A stretch of 64,000 nt of DNA from Alentia gelatinosa (taxonomy: Eukaryota; Annelida; Polychaeta; Phyllodocida; Polynoidae). How positions within the stretch are numbered: the stretch's first letter is position 1; every line of letters starts with the position of its first letter. The notes beneath the pieces are model-generated. The model saw only the letters and a list, made by a program, of their open reading frames with translations, made no database searches and was not told the DNA's origin. The position numbers were made by a program, and so were the translations under genes. The stretch is from contig OX465579.1 in NCBI GenBank assembly GCA_950022655.1, positions 81,552,515-81,616,514 of the forward strand. The letters run 5' to 3'. Below, piece after piece: positions 25,901 to 38,931 of the stretch.

Positions 25901-27317
25901 ACAAACTGATTCTGGTCTTTTACATTTGTTTATAATACACTCACTAGACCTCCCTCTGACACCATGAAAACGGTTTTGGTGTCTGAAATTGCATCTTGAT
26001 GTGAAAAATGATACCGAGGAGCAAAACTCCCATTAAATGTGTTCACCTAGAGCATGATAGTGTTACGCCTCTGAATATTTAGATCGCGGGTGGCATATAC
26101 CTGCATATAATGATATTGCCGGAGGAGGGAACAGTTGAGAGGCTTTACCCACTTGTACGAAAGTGATCTGTAGGTCACAGCATGAATGTATCAAGATGTG
26201 CCTATCAAAGTCTTTTCTATAGAAATTTAATTTCTGCTGCCTGCCCAATCCATCTGCTGGAACTTTGCCCATTTACTTGGGATGAAATGCAGCTTATGTG
26301 TCTATACATGTATATTGGTGGGCAAAATAGAAACCTGACTCCGACTTAAGGCATGCGTTTCAGTAGGAATCCCAATGAGAGGTTTGCAGCAAATCATCCG
26401 GATGGAAATTGATGTCCTCTAAACAGGTTTGTGCCAGACCTATTAAAGTCACAAGTGTTTACTTGGTAATTTAACTAATGGCAAACTCAATGTGACTAAC
26501 AAACAGAGCGGCGGGTACTTTGCGTGTATCACGTAATTTCTAGCCCCTTCCATGAGGAGGTATCAACCGAGCAGACGACATTTGGATATTCAGTTTTCTG
26601 AACAGAGTGATCTCTATATTTGCACCGGTGCAATGACACACACACAAAAAACAACTACGTCAAAGATGTAGTTGTCAGGAGCAACCATAAAAAATACACA
26701 AATGTTGATTCTTCTAGCTAGACCTGGCAGAATAGGTTTGACAACTCAAGTCTCTGCAGGCTCCTATTCCCAACCAGGGACCACAGTGAGGTAATTGTTT
26801 GGTTTGTGATGTTTACTCTTGACACACAGCTTGCGTAAAAATTGAAGAAAGACTGCGTCTACTGCGGAGTGTCTGTTTGAACTGACCACACAAATGACAT
26901 CCTAACCAAATGTTTCACTGAGTGTAGAATGGGGGACTCAAATATTAATATTAAATCACTCGCATTGCTATACACTGTGCTATTGTTTGGGAATAATTAC
27001 ATTTATTACAGTGTAGGTGACAAGATACATATTCCTTTTAGCATTAATTTAACGTAATGGGCAGAGAGCGTACCTGAGTTCCCTTAAAATGCTTCTATAT
27101 AGGTTAATAGCTTCAACCCTTGCGTCTGAAATATTGATATATTAGTATGCCTTGTTTCAATATATTTACTCAAGGAATTTATGATAAAATGAATACCCAA
27201 AACCGTTGGTTGCCCTGGTTCGAGGAGGGGTGTGTAGCTAAATCTGTCACCTTATGATCCACAGTATCAGCTCCCTGTTGCATTATTATCTCTCTAAGCA
27301 CTGTGTTTGGTTTGCAG
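22917..27317 (+). other. Intron 2 of the EF-hand gene
   Basis: This 4.4 kb of AT-rich DNA contains no open frame with recognisable homology. I see no additional EF-hand exon and no well-defined mobile element. Confidence 0.55.
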
Positions 27318-27464
27318 AGCTACAAGAAGCATTCAACATGTTTGACAAGAACCAAGATGGGATCATTTGCCGAGAGGACCTTCAGGCATGTCTGACCATG
27401 CTTGGCCACCCCGAACCCAGCGACCATATCATCGACCGAATCATCCGCAACGCAGGGAACAGAA
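27318..27464 (+). CDS. EF-hand protein, exon 3 (EF-hand 1)
   Basis: It encodes the opening helix ELQEAFNMF and a complete calcium loop, DKNQDGIICRED, followed by a helix ending in the linker GHPEPSDHIIDRIIRNAGNR. Loop positions 1, 3, 5 and 12 (D, N, D, D) and Gly at 6 are consistent with binding. Asp at position 12 resembles regulatory light chains. It is flanked by a tttgcag acceptor and a gtgagt donor and ends in phase 1. Confidence 0.93.
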
Positions 27465-29429
27465 GTGAGTGGAATGCACAATGGTGTTAACTTCAAATTA
27501 TACACATGTACATGACATGTGTCTGAAATGATTTATAATCTGAATGTTGTTCTTCATATATTTAGATACACTACATGATTATGCTTACCCACTGACAACT
27601 ACTGTTATACATGTACAATCCTTCTCTACAGCCATAACTATTTGTCCTTTCGTATGTTGGTCTGTATATGGGCCTAGTGTATTTTATGGGGCCTCTTGGC
27701 TCCTTTAAATCTAACACCTTTTAATCTGCATATACCAATCAATTATACCTCAGATATAAGTCCATTGATTGTAACATTCGCATTTCAAAGTATTGCATAT
27801 ATATATATATCGAGAGTACAACATTGAATTCTTAATGGAATCACGGGCCTATCGTAAAGGGCCTTGATATGGTTTAAAAGATGCGCAGGAATTGTGATAA
27901 GGAATTCGAGAACTTGTAAAGAATGCAATGGAATCTTGCTGTTTAGCCACTTGACGCGATTCTACGAAGGACTGATGATTTAGCTCTCTTTGTGGGCTCT
28001 TTGTGACAGGAAAAAACACAATATCGATTTTCGAATATCACAAGGGGCATGCAGGTGAAGACAGCGATATCTACCATTTATTTTTCACCGATTCGAATGA
28101 CGATAATAAACGTTGGGCAGAGTCGGTCAATACCCCAATGCTAGTAATGCCCAATCCAATTACAATCGGGTCTGTGAAGTGCGTACAGCCACATAAAATT
28201 CACCGATTCTGACCGGCCCGACGGATTCGTCGGGCAAATGAGTATAATTGCGAACAATCGGCGTGTCGCCTTCTTTTAGGCGTAAGCACGAATTCAAAGA
28301 ATGTCCAGAATGTATTTTTCCTTGACCTACCACCAGCGTATACAGTTATGTCCTGTCACCAAATCTGCATACATGCATGCATCGGTAAATGAGTACAGGT
28401 CTGCTCTGTATATCTCTCAGACGCATATATATATATACGGTGTACAGGGCACTACAATTACCAGCAGGTTTATACATTTGTTGTATGCTCCGATTCTAAT
28501 ATATATGACTCCACAATTCGATAATTTTCACTTAGAAACACCAATTAAAGGACTAAAAAGGTAAATTTATGCACAATGGTAATGTAACTAGTTCATTAAA
28601 TGTATGTTAATGACATGCAATAACCAGCGCCTGTGATAATGACACTTTGATCTCATATAAATTACTGGCATGCTGTATAATTTCCTGCATTGCATTCTCC
28701 TTATCCTCAGGCTATTGTATCCGTCATCATTTCCATGCCTACTGCAATTACCAAATGAGAGCATCGATGTAACATAGAGATCACCGCCGAATCTAGATTA
28801 TTGCCGTTACCTTAATTACTATCGCAATAGTAGAGAGATATCCCAGGGAGTATAAGTGTGTATCTGATAAAGAAAGAGGTATGCACTAAATCATTACATG
28901 TGCACTGAAGTGAAACCAGGTTGAGCTAAATACTCTAGTACAAAAGGTTCATAAGGAGTTTAAAACAAATGCCCAGATAAAACAGCTGTAGATGTATAAT
29001 ATTCCAAGAATACAGAGAAAATAGTAAAATCACATTGAAAACGTGTGCTCCATTTGTAAATATCCAATATTCTGATAGAATTTTTACTAAAGACAGAGGT
29101 TAGAAGACATTGAAGACCTTTGCCTCATCGTTAACGATGACATATTTACTAGCTTTATTTGTTATGGTAGTGTATGGCCACCTCGCCCTCCGTAAAATCT
29201 AGATCTCGAGAACTGTCTTTGTTAAATTGGATAACAGTGTTCCCCTCACTTTATTACTGAGCTCATACTACGGACCCTTTATATATTATTTATTGTCAGT
29301 GAAAGGCCCAGGTAATGGTAGTAATCTATACACCGTTAGCGGTAAAATGAGGCATGACGGTTACACAATTGCCAGTAGACACTGGGTAAAAAAATGGAGA
29401 TTTTTATATACGTTGTATCGAATCCCCAG
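27465..29429 (+). other. Intron 3 of the EF-hand gene
   Basis: A 2.0 kb intron with no coding signal. A short hairpin (about 28217-28236, gcccgacg / cgtcgggc) and small AT microsatellites are present. The frame at 28003-28212 has no recognisable similarity. Confidence 0.55.
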
Positions 29430-29551
29430 ATGGTGAAATCCACCGTGATTCGTTCATTCTGTGGATGAGGAGGACTAACAATGGAGAGGACGGGGTACTA
29501 CGACATGCCTTCAACGTGATGGACCGTGACGGGGACGGCTTCCTCTGTATG
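29430..29551 (+). CDS. EF-hand protein, exon 4 (degenerate EF-hand 2 and start of EF-hand 3)
   Basis: The split codon gives Asn, then GEIHRDSFILWMRR. This is the second half of EF-hand 2, whose loop (AGNRNGEIHRDS) lacks Asp at position 1 and an acidic residue at position 12, so it probably does not bind calcium. A linker (TNNGEDG) leads to VLRHAFNVMDRDGDGFLCM, the start of EF-hand 3 with an intact DxDxDG. The exon is bounded by a ccccag acceptor and a gtacgt donor, phase 1 in and phase 0 out. Confidence 0.93.
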
Positions 29552-29975
29552 GTACGTGCGTTGTAGCCTCTCTATATCCATGAATATGGTGCTCAGTCAG
29601 TATGGTAAACTATCCTAGCGTAAATAAAATGAGTCTTATATCACCAAGTTAGAAATTTAGGAAATAAGAAAGGGTGCATACTATTGGAATGCAGCTGTAA
29701 TAGTCCAGACTTCAAAACCATCTTTTTCTGTTTTCAGTTTTACCTGTGTAATATGATAATATAATAGCTTACTACGTTATATGGTAATAGATACATGACT
29801 ATAATATGCATGAACATAAGGGTACATGTATAACGTTGATGGTAGATTAACAACTATTTGTTCACACGCTATCCTTTCACTACTTATACAACATCTCCGG
29901 TCTTCAACAAACTGAACACTGTTCGCCAACATAACACATTATAGACTCCATAGACAGTTTTGTGTGGAATATCGT

Positions 29976-30120
29976 AAAACCGGATGAGATTTAATCTTGG
30001 CCACTGTATGCCACGACTGGAGTTTTGCATAGTGATTTTTCGAGGCGAAGCCGGGTGAAGTCCGGAGCCAAAACTCCAGGAGTGGCATGGGCTGGCCACG
30101 ACTAAAACGAATCGGGTTTT
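29976..30120. mobile_element. Fold-back MITE, 145 bp
   Basis: Outer arms aaaaccggat... and ...atcgggtttt pair. Inner arms atgccacgactggagttttg and ccaaaactccaggagtggca also pair. The loop contains cgaggcgaagc, the same word as the loop of the 144-bp element at 8176-8319, which argues for one family despite diverged arms. Confidence 0.7.
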
Positions 30121-30548
30121 GATTTTATCCTACCCTGTCTCCTCAATTTTGGAATATTACGTGATAACAATTATGTATGCCACTAGTGGCATATAGAACT
30201 CTGTATGCCAGTCAGCTTGGCATACGGAAACGCAATGTTAAGCCTATGGGATTTTATATTAGGATGCATGCTACGGATCTGTTTGAGGTTTGTTTGATGC
30301 CTAGAAGCATGTACGGGGATGAGGCTACATCGGCAGTATGTGTGTTAGATTGGATATGCCCAGAAACCACTGTGGTACTACTGTACTCAGATGGCTGTAT
30401 GAGGTATGGTGTTAGTATTTATAAGGTTGCGTGTTCAAGGTCAACTTGATGGAAACAAACAAGGTGATAAATGATGAAAGCCTCATGTAAATACCAAAAC
30501 CGCAACGTCAGTACCTGAATAGAAAAATGAAATAAGATGAGATAAAAT

Positions 30549-30551
<3 letters not shown>

Positions 30552-30618
<67 letters not shown>
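30552..30618 (+). repeat. (TA)n microsatellite
   Basis: About 33 uninterrupted TA units within intron 4 of the EF-hand gene. Confidence 0.95.
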
Positions 30619-30625
<7 letters not shown>

Positions 30626-32029
30626 ATATAGAAAGGGCCACATGGTAGTTAATCTTCTTACTAGGAGGAGAAGGTTATTGTATTTTGTTGGTGTCTATTG
30701 TGAGCAGATATTGATCTTCAAGTTTATATATGAGCCATGAGGGCCGATCCATAAGTATGTACGCAGAATTTTGGAGAAAATTGACCCCCTCCACCACCCA
30801 GAATGCGCTTTTCATTAACCCTCCCCCTTATTGCGTAGCCTATGTAAAATTTCTGCCCCATCCCCACTCCTTACAGGCACTCAATCTATATGGTATTAAC
30901 CCTTCCCAGGGTTTGAAAGGCAAATTGCCGCTGTAGTGCTGCTGAGACTAACAACGAACAGAATATCAGCGATTGAAACGGGTCCCGGGTCCCAACTTTC
31001 AATAGAGCCATATCCCATAAACCTACCTCCTTGCTCATCGCTAATCGTATTAACTATCGAGATCGATATCTTTGGCTTAAAGACTTGCAGCTTGAAATAC
31101 GGTCTCCTTCTCTAACGGACTTTAGCAGATGGGCGTGAGATTGGGCAATGGGAATTTTGATAATTAAAGATCCTGATAAATATATTCAGGTTTATATCTT
31201 TTGATAATTAAAGGCGGATTAACAAATCAAAGGAAACACTCTGGTGTTATACATCAATCCTTGTTCGTATGGCACAAAAGAGGTAGCCAACAGCGTACTA
31301 TGACTGAGTGGCGTGTTGGAGTGGTTTTTGATCAGCTTGTCTTCACGGCTATTAACGCAGTTGGAGTGAAGGGAATTTGGCTCCTGCACAAAGGTAAAGC
31401 AGGGTAATAACCAGGAAGCATGGTGGGTGACATGCTAAGACGTGTTTAAATCCAATCAGACACATCGATTGGCGATACTGAATACGACACCAAGTAGCCA
31501 ACACCTCCTAAACCTTGGTGTGTAACGTCAGCTTACTGTAGCTCCTCCACAAAGAGTGCGGTTATTACTGACGTACTGATGCCCTGTTGGCAATGAAAGC
31601 TATTCATACACCGCCAGAAAAGTCCAATTTACGTGTGCCAATGTGTAATCGAATCTTGAGCACGATATATAATATACTTGAATCCAACAATCCCAAATGT
31701 TCCCAAATGGTATTCGTCTTTATTATAATGTCATATAAAGTTGAGCAATATTGATTACTGTGTATGACTTGAATCATTACATATAGCATGGTGCATGGGG
31801 CAATGAACACAACAATTTAAGATGCATGTATATAGGGTGAATTGACACATTTTGTAAAATAATTTGGATGGTTGCGTCTGTTTTGATTAATCAAATTCAT
31901 GCAAGTAAAGGTGTTTGTGTTTAGGTGTGTTTACCAACATGTACACTCATCCAAGGTTGGATGAACAGATGGTTACAGATAATTGACAGTGGATTAACTG
32001 TGATCATTAGCTATGAATATCATACATTT

Positions 32030-32750
32030 ATTACCCATGGTTCAAAAATGTATGGGAACTCAGTAAACCACGACTCATCATAAAAAATCTGTCAGATACC
32101 ATAACGGCTTGCCAGCGACTCTGCACCAAGTTAGCACTGTTGATGAATTCAGGAATGCCATAGACTCGCGCAACTGACAGTGATGTAATACTGATACCAA
32201 ATTGCAGTATTTAAAGGTGTCCTAAACTACATTAATCATCATTATCACAATCATCTTTCTTTCTGGCGTTTGCCAAATTAAATTCTCTCTTTGATCTAGA
32301 TGTATTTCAAACAAGGACTTCTGTGTTAATGAAAATGAGATCCCGACATTGTATCTGAAAAACTCGGCATCGACCGAGAGATGCATTATCTAAATTTAAA
32401 AAAAAAACAACTAAAAAAAAACAACAACTGTGGTATACGGATTCATATCTGTGGTATACGGCCTCAAAACCATGGTATACGGGGAAAATGGCCCCTTTAT
32501 GCTGTAGAGCAAAGAAATAGTCCCTATTGTTATACCATTTTATATGCCAATTAGTGAGTTTAATCTATTCGAAAAGATGGATGCTAAATGCAACAAACGA
32601 TGGTTATGTGGACAGACAGCTCTGTAAACCACTCGAGGTTGACGTCGTAACACACTCGCTAGCGCTCGTGTATTACTACGCGTCAACCTCTCGTGGTTTA
32701 CGGCCGCCTGTCCATAGAACTATCGATTATTGTCTATGTTTACATACCCA
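32030..32750 (+). repeat. Fold-back repeat family A, copy 2, interrupted
   Basis: The block around tgggaactcagtaaacc and ctgtcagataccataac (32045-32104) matches one end of family A. The rest (about 32430-32750) carries ctgtggtatacgg repeats and the fold-back stem (cgtgtattactacgcgtcaacc with its partner). About 320 bp of unrelated sequence, including an A-rich tract, separates the two halves, so this copy was probably interrupted by a later insertion. Confidence 0.65.
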
Positions 32751-32913
32751 TATATTCTGACATGTTGGATATATCGGTTTTAATGATGAAATTTTGATTT
32801 TTCATTGAAAGATCATCTTTAGAATTGTATTTAATACATGTAATATGTATACAGATGATTGGTTCGCAGTTTAAAAACTACAAGAATATTAATGTGTTAC
32901 GTTGTATCTCCAG

Positions 32914-33025
32914 GACGATCTACGGGATGGCATGAACCTCCTTGGAGAAAATCTTTCCGAAAAGATGCTGGAAATCATGTTCTCTGAGGCTGACAGGAAT
33001 AAAGACGGACGAGTCAGTTATGACG
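32914..33025 (+). CDS. EF-hand protein, exon 5 (end of EF-hand 3, EF-hand 4)
   Basis: It completes EF-hand 3 with DDLRDGMNLLGENLSEKMLEIMF and encodes the EF-hand 4 loop DRNKDGRVSYD, with the final Asp-Phe supplied by exon 6. The acceptor is atctccag and the donor is gtattt, slightly weak at +4 and +5. Phase is 0 in, 1 out. The order EAF-loop, linker, EIMFSEAD is the classic calmodulin-superfamily layout. Confidence 0.93.
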
Positions 33026-33500
33026 GTATTTACCCGCTATACCTATTTTCTCACACTCACTTTGACAGCTAAATAATATAATGGTGGATTGGAACATAGA
33101 TTCATCAGAAATATGACTCCCAGATGAAAATTATACATAAAACTTAAGTTGATAGAATATGAATATTTTATCCGACGCATCAGAGACCGTCTCACACCCA
33201 ACACTCCCACCAGGGTTTAAACGGGTCCCGGCCGTCCTTCTCGAAGAATAGGGAGAAGTTTCACGCAAAAGAATATGAAGCGTACAGCGTATAGTCTAGG
33301 TCATGCTGAATTCTTTATAAAATCAGCGGAGACATACGAGGAAGGAGAAGGCAGACCCTACTTCCTACTGCACAGTTCGTGGTAAATGACAGTAAATGTA
33401 AGCAGTGATAAGGGTGAAACTGAGTCCGTGATATCTGTTTGATAAACCTTAATTGCGTTGCCTATAATATAGTAATATTTTAATTTACCTTACTTTTCAG
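33026..33500 (+). other. Intron 5 of the EF-hand gene
   Basis: A 475-bp intron between the gtattt donor and the acttttcag acceptor. No feature is seen inside. Confidence 0.7.
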
Positions 33501-33526
33501 ATTTTGTATGTGTACTGAAGAAGTGA
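33501..33526 (+). CDS. EF-hand protein, exon 6 (C-terminus and stop)
   Basis: The last coding piece completes the codon split after SYD and adds DFVCVLKK followed by TGA. This matches the usual Asp-Phe-x-x-hydrophobic end of the fourth EF-hand helix. The full protein is 181 residues, close to the length of myosin regulatory light chains and slightly longer than calmodulin because of its basic N-terminus. It may act as a cytosolic calcium sensor or light chain, but its specific partner cannot be read from the sequence. Confidence 0.88.
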
Positions 33527-34277
33527 TATGGAGCGGGGGATGGAAAACAAAACAGTTGTGAGAACTATGCAGCCTTTCTAACGGAGACTGTGCAGCCTTT
33601 CTAACGGAGAAGACCTCTCAGTTGCTGCTCGCGTCCCGCAATGAAGCTGGATTGCATCTCTTCTCAAAGAAGCCTAGCTGGATTTTGAACCAAGAGAACC
33701 AGGAGGAATATTGGTCCAAACAATGTATATAATGCCTACGGCGGATGCGCCAGTGATACACCACACAGTGTCTTTCGGTATTCAACTGTCTTACACTCTC
33801 TGCCCAACATGTATGGAATCTCAATGAGGAAGAAGCACGCAGTTTTAGAAAGGTTCCGGAATCTCTTCTACCTCCTTCTATGTTATATCAATCAACAACC
33901 TATATATCAATCAAGCCATCTATAGCAGAGCAACTATGATCGTCAAAACGCCATTTACCTCTATCATATCTTCCATCCAAGAGCTAATCCAAGAATATAA
34001 TTCATGAAATATGTACAGCCAGGTTGTGTCAGTGAAGATTTTGTTCATGTTTCATCATGAAAGGTAAAATCCCCTACATTTTGAATATAATATTTATTTC
34101 AGGAGGTCTGCATACATATTAAAAGGACCTTGCTGATCTTAATATGGTCAATATGCTCCAGCGGCACCCTTGCCTCTCTGGGAACCAGTAACTGCGGACA
34201 CTAGTGCCTATAAAAACACATCGTAAATGAATTGCTAATAGGTTGTTTTGATCTGTTATCCACCTTGAAGCTTTGCC

Positions 34278-34283
34278 AATAAA
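34278..34283 (+). promoter_or_regulatory. Candidate polyadenylation signal of the EF-hand gene
   Basis: An AATAAA hexamer lies about 750 bases after the EF-hand stop codon. It would define a 3' UTR of about 0.77 kb. This is a short motif in AT-rich DNA, so support is weak. Confidence 0.35.
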
Positions 34284-37200
34284 TAGACCAACAGGGTCTT
34301 AGATGTGACAAAGTCTGAACTGCCAGAGACTATAAGGTATACAGTTGGTTCATATTGTATTGTTCACAATGAGTAGTTTTCTAACATTTTCCTTACTTCC
34401 TCTTGAACATATCTCCATAATTGAGGAAGTATGAGTATCAGGGCTGCCACGTTTGGGCAGGGGACTTCGGTAAATGCGAAGCCCCTGAAAACCCTTGAAT
34501 TATGATATGATATCAGTTTATATAGCTCTTGAACTAAAATGATGGAAACATACTTGATGAACTGTGACACCATGGGAAATGGTCCGAATTCATACATCTC
34601 ACGGTAAATCCGTTCCAATAAGTGATGGAGCATATATCGTAATCTAGGCAGGCTACACATGAATCCTTGTAAACCAGGTCCTTCTGACATGCCTGCAAGT
34701 GACAATGTCTCTTTCGTTCACCTCCATTGTTAAATGGTTAATTACACAATATTCTGGTTTCCAGTCACAGATATTGGCTTCAAACGATATGTTTTCAGTG
34801 GTCTCCTATGGTTGATCCTAGTTTTGACACGTTCTCTTGAGAATATCCAGGTCTTGATTGATAAGTTTCCTTTTTGCCTAATTTGCCGTCTATTCTAACG
34901 ATGCCTATGTTTCTTACATGCGCTTCTATATCGACTTCTCTCAAAGAGGTATTGTACTGGAGAGACAGAGCTTAACATGTTTTTTTTACTATGGATTTGG
35001 TAGCATGCAAACATTCTAAGAAAAATAGGGTATAATATAAACTGACAAATCTGTTGTGAATCTTGTGTGTGATAATGACCTTCCCAAATACCGAGTATAT
35101 AACCGATGAGCACAAATTGTCACGTGTGTTGTACTGCATGCTCATATTCATACCTCACCAAGTTACAGGTAGCTGATTTGCTGAACATGTGTTGTAGAGA
35201 ACGAATGACAGCCGCACTGCCACCTGGTGAGAAATAGTTTTGTCCTATGTAGGCTCTAAAAGCAGAAATACTTAGTGGGAAATATTCACAGCTAGCAGGT
35301 TGATAAAGAATCAAGCTTTATGATCACTATATCTTGAAAAAAATACATAAGAAAGGAAATATGGAAATGGAAAATTGGCTTTGAGATTATAAAATAAAAC
35401 AAGCAGTACAAAAGGTCTAGTAGGAGAGTAACAGACATTTCCCTTTATTGGTAGACTTGCTCAAGTTATTGAATAATTCAAGTCAATCAGGATGGGCTGC
35501 ATCGCAATATGTATGGTTCCTCAAACAGCCGGGTAGATGGTAGTCAGACTGCACCATGCTTTTCTTTACAATTCCTTCATAGTATATCATGGGTAAAAAA
35601 AATGGGTATCAATTGTTTTGCTTATTTCTTTATCAAAGCCTGTATGCACTGTTCATGCTTTTACTTGTGACAAATGTAAATAGACTTTATAATAAAATAA
35701 ATAGACTTTATAATAAAATCTGTTATACACTTAGTATTGTTTTCAATTTGACGACATAAAATTCTGTTGAATTCCAAAGAAACTTAAGATCCCCAACATG
35801 ACTGATCAATCAACGCACCGCTATCATTAACAAGTTGTTCAACACGGTGGTTCTTCCAGTCAATTGACTCAACAAATGCAGGCATGTCTCGTGAAACCGG
35901 AAAGTGCAATGAGTTTTGGTTTTGGATCTGACATCATGTAGTATTCAAGACTTTCATCGAATCATTATTCCAAATTCTTGAATATAGAGATTCCCAAAAT
36001 GATATCAAACATAAGTGCATGTAGCACCTATCATACTAACCATGAACAACATGACATGCGATGAACCAGAGCTAATCCTCTTGAAATCAAAGTTCATTAG
36101 TTAAGGCCTCGAAAATGGTCTTTAATAAGCTGACGTATCAATGTATTGCACTTATTGTCCATCGATTGTGAAGTCCCATTGAAGATGTATGGGGCCACGA
36201 TAAACCCACTACCCATTGTTTCTATGTTGTCATAAACCATAATCATTGATTACATATTCTAAACCATTGATTACGGCCCCAAAGGCATTGATTATGGAAA
36301 ATTAGTCCTTTATCCTCGAGAGCATAGAAATAGTACATGATAATTCACCCTATATTATAGCAATCCCTGGGTTTCATTTATTCGAGGAGATAGATAATAA
36401 ATGCATCAAATGATGGTTTTCTGGATAGCAAGCGCTGTAAACTACTCAATGTTGACTTCGGAAGACATTAGCTAACGCTGCATTTTTCCGTGTCAACATC
36501 TCGTGGTTTATGATCGCCTGTACACAGAACCATCGATTATGTCTATGTTAGGAATGCATGTTTCAGATTTCGCTACATTACCTATCGTGTTATCATCTCT
36601 GTATATTATGGACACCTTTATCTTGACGTGATGTATCAGGTAGATTGATGTGAAACAGGTGAAGGCAGCGTTTGTATTAGAATGATAAGACAATCCATAA
36701 CCCTCAATCTCTTATCAACCTATCAACGATAGCCGAATATGCTGTGGTGGATAAGTCACACTTCGCCCGTAATTGAGTTAGTTCAATTGTTAAAGTAGGT
36801 TCACACGGATATCACAGTTGGTCCGTCACCATAACTAGTCAGATAGATTGGATGGCACAGCACAATAGCCAATGAGGGAGCAACCGACCATTGCTTAAAC
36901 ATACACGAGTATTGCAGTACCGAAATTACATTATAGCAGGTAGTGACGTTCCCGTGAAATTAGGGGTTAAATATGCCTTTAAAATACAATTGAATGAGCT
37001 TAAGATTTGGGATTTGTCATCTAAGTCGTTAGATTAGTATTCGTGACAATTTTAGATATTTCGTTCCTTTCCCAGCAAGGCAAACACACTGCGCCGCTCC
37101 GGTTTATTGTTCCGCAAAACCAGTTTCCATAGTTTACTCTAGCGGTGCAGTGTGCAAGGCAAATTGATATCAATCTGATCAGGTGTTAAATTAACAAACC

Positions 37201-38694
37201 TTTTCATGCAATCATAGGGAATCAATTCTTTTGAAAGCTACGTTTTTATTCAAAGAATTTTACACGTTCACCGACCGTCAGAAATACTCTTCTACATGTA
37301 CGGCTCTTACAACCACAGTTACATGATTTGAATTTGGATCTTATGGATCTTTACTATATCAATAGAAATGCGGATCTTATGATCCTGTATCTCCGCAAGA
37401 ACGGGGTTTCTACTCTTGATTAATCATATGAATGGAATCATTTGAAGTGCATATTTCAATGTTTCTCATTGCGAGAGTTCTTCCAATTGAAAATACTTCT
37501 GATCGCACAAAGTTTTCATAGTCGTCAAGATTTTCAACATGATAATAGATGCAAAAGGATTGGATATTTATGATCAGTATGATGAAGGTGATTGAAAAAT
37601 ACTGCTTCTACCCATTGATACTTTGTCGATGTACATGTAATTGTAAAACTACTCTTTTGTTTTGTTTCGAATTCCTACTCACATTTATATTCTTTTTATA
37701 TAAATCTAAACCTAAACCATTAAGTGCCTCCTTTTATTGACATAAATGTGTGCGTCCTTTTACAATTTTGTTCCCATTACCATTTCTCAGTTATACAGGG
37801 TGCTCTAAGAAATAAACCGTTCGTCTTACTGAGACGGGTCGGGTTTTCGATTATCAAATTAAGTTCTTTTAACGGCTACTGCATGCTATCCCAAAGGCTT
37901 CATTTACCATAGACCGCATTAGTGTGATGTCAATCTACCGCCTCAGAGCAGGCTTCCCTTAGATACATAGATACATTTCTTTAAGACTGATGGTTTTATA
38001 GATCCCTTTCATATCTATTTGGTTGGAGGTATATGTATAGTTTTAATCAGAACCGGGCACCCACTGCTTGCAATATAGCTCCGACATGACACAGCTATGA
38101 ATCAAAATGACTGCATCATAAACTTTTCAGAATGTTGAAAAATTCGGTTTTATAGAATGTCAGAGTACGAGATAACTGCATCATCGCTGTGTCGGAATGT
38201 TGAAAAACTCTGTGTCGTAATGTGCTGGAAAGCTTGTTGTACTGTATCGGTAGCTCAGTGGCCATAGACTGCTCCCGATGCACATCAATGCACCATGCGT
38301 TTTGGCCAAAATCAAACATGTTGGATTGCATTGGTAATGTCTATGAATAGTATGATGCACATAGACACGGCATTTGTGTCGGTGTACATCACAGACCGCG
38401 TTGGCGTGGATTGTAAACCCTGTCCCACTGCCCGTGCACCCTCTCCTCCCAACACAAAATTGGATTTTGCATCGTAAACCGTGTCGTAAGGCGCATCGAT
38501 GTGCATCGGGAAGCTGGTGGGTTCGTGGCTAACTATTTGGATACTGGCAAGTACCAAATTCTTTTGAATTTTAATACATTTTCAAATTGCGTTTTATAAC
38601 TTGTGATCTATCAATGCACCCATATATTTAATGTTTCTTCCACTTTCAAGCTGTATTTGTACAGTTTTAATTCATACTTATGATCTATTACCCT
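34284..38694. other. Intergenic region between the EF-hand and sulfotransferase genes
   Basis: No gene is recognised. The longest frame (34364-34705, minus, 113 residues) has no known domain. The stretch contains a diverged family A fold-back repeat (36140-36545) and imperfect repeated words around 38140-38520. The two flanking genes converge on this interval. Confidence 0.5.
36140..36545 (+). repeat. Fold-back repeat family A, copy 3 (diverged)
   Basis: The order of blocks matches copies 1 and 2: a gtccatcgat start, gtatggggcc and cccactacccattgt, cattgattac repeats in place of gtataccac, then the stem with gatggttttctgga and catctcgtggtttatgatcgcctgt, ending ccatcgattatgtctatg. Identity is clearly lower than between copies 1 and 2. 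Confidence 0.6.
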
Positions 38695-38700
38695 TTTATT
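38695..38700 (-). promoter_or_regulatory. Candidate polyadenylation signal of the sulfotransferase gene
   Basis: TTTATT on the plus strand is AATAAA on the gene strand, about 230 bases past the stop codon at 38932. The spacing is plausible, but it is a single short motif. Confidence 0.4.
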
Positions 38701-38931
38701 TCCTTTCCACATTATTAGATATTTGAGTGCTGCGTATAATATAACTTGATCATCTCGCTTTAAAGGTCTGTTAATATTGTTACATCTCATTCTTTTGAAT
38801 TCATCAAAAGGAATAATAAAAGGGATCATAAAACACTGTACATAAACGATCAGCTGATTACATGGTACCTTTGTCCAATATCTTAGAGTGTCCATGCCTT
38901 TTCTGTTCTAGATTATAGTGTAATTAAATCA

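Larger units (their letters stand above)
29552..32913 (+). other. Intron 4 of the EF-hand gene
   Basis: A 3.4 kb intron holding a 145-bp fold-back MITE (29976-30120), a (TA)n microsatellite (30552-30618) and a family A fold-back repeat split by an insertion (32030-32750). No coding exon is seen. Confidence 0.6.

Noticed and set aside
28217..28236. Hairpin resembling a Helitron 3' terminus
   Set aside because: The stem is clear, but it is not followed by the CTRR end expected of Helitrons, and no 5' TC end was identified.
34364..34705. 113-residue minus-strand frame after the EF-hand gene
   Set aside because: No family resemblance is seen, and frames of this length are expected by chance in 64 kb.
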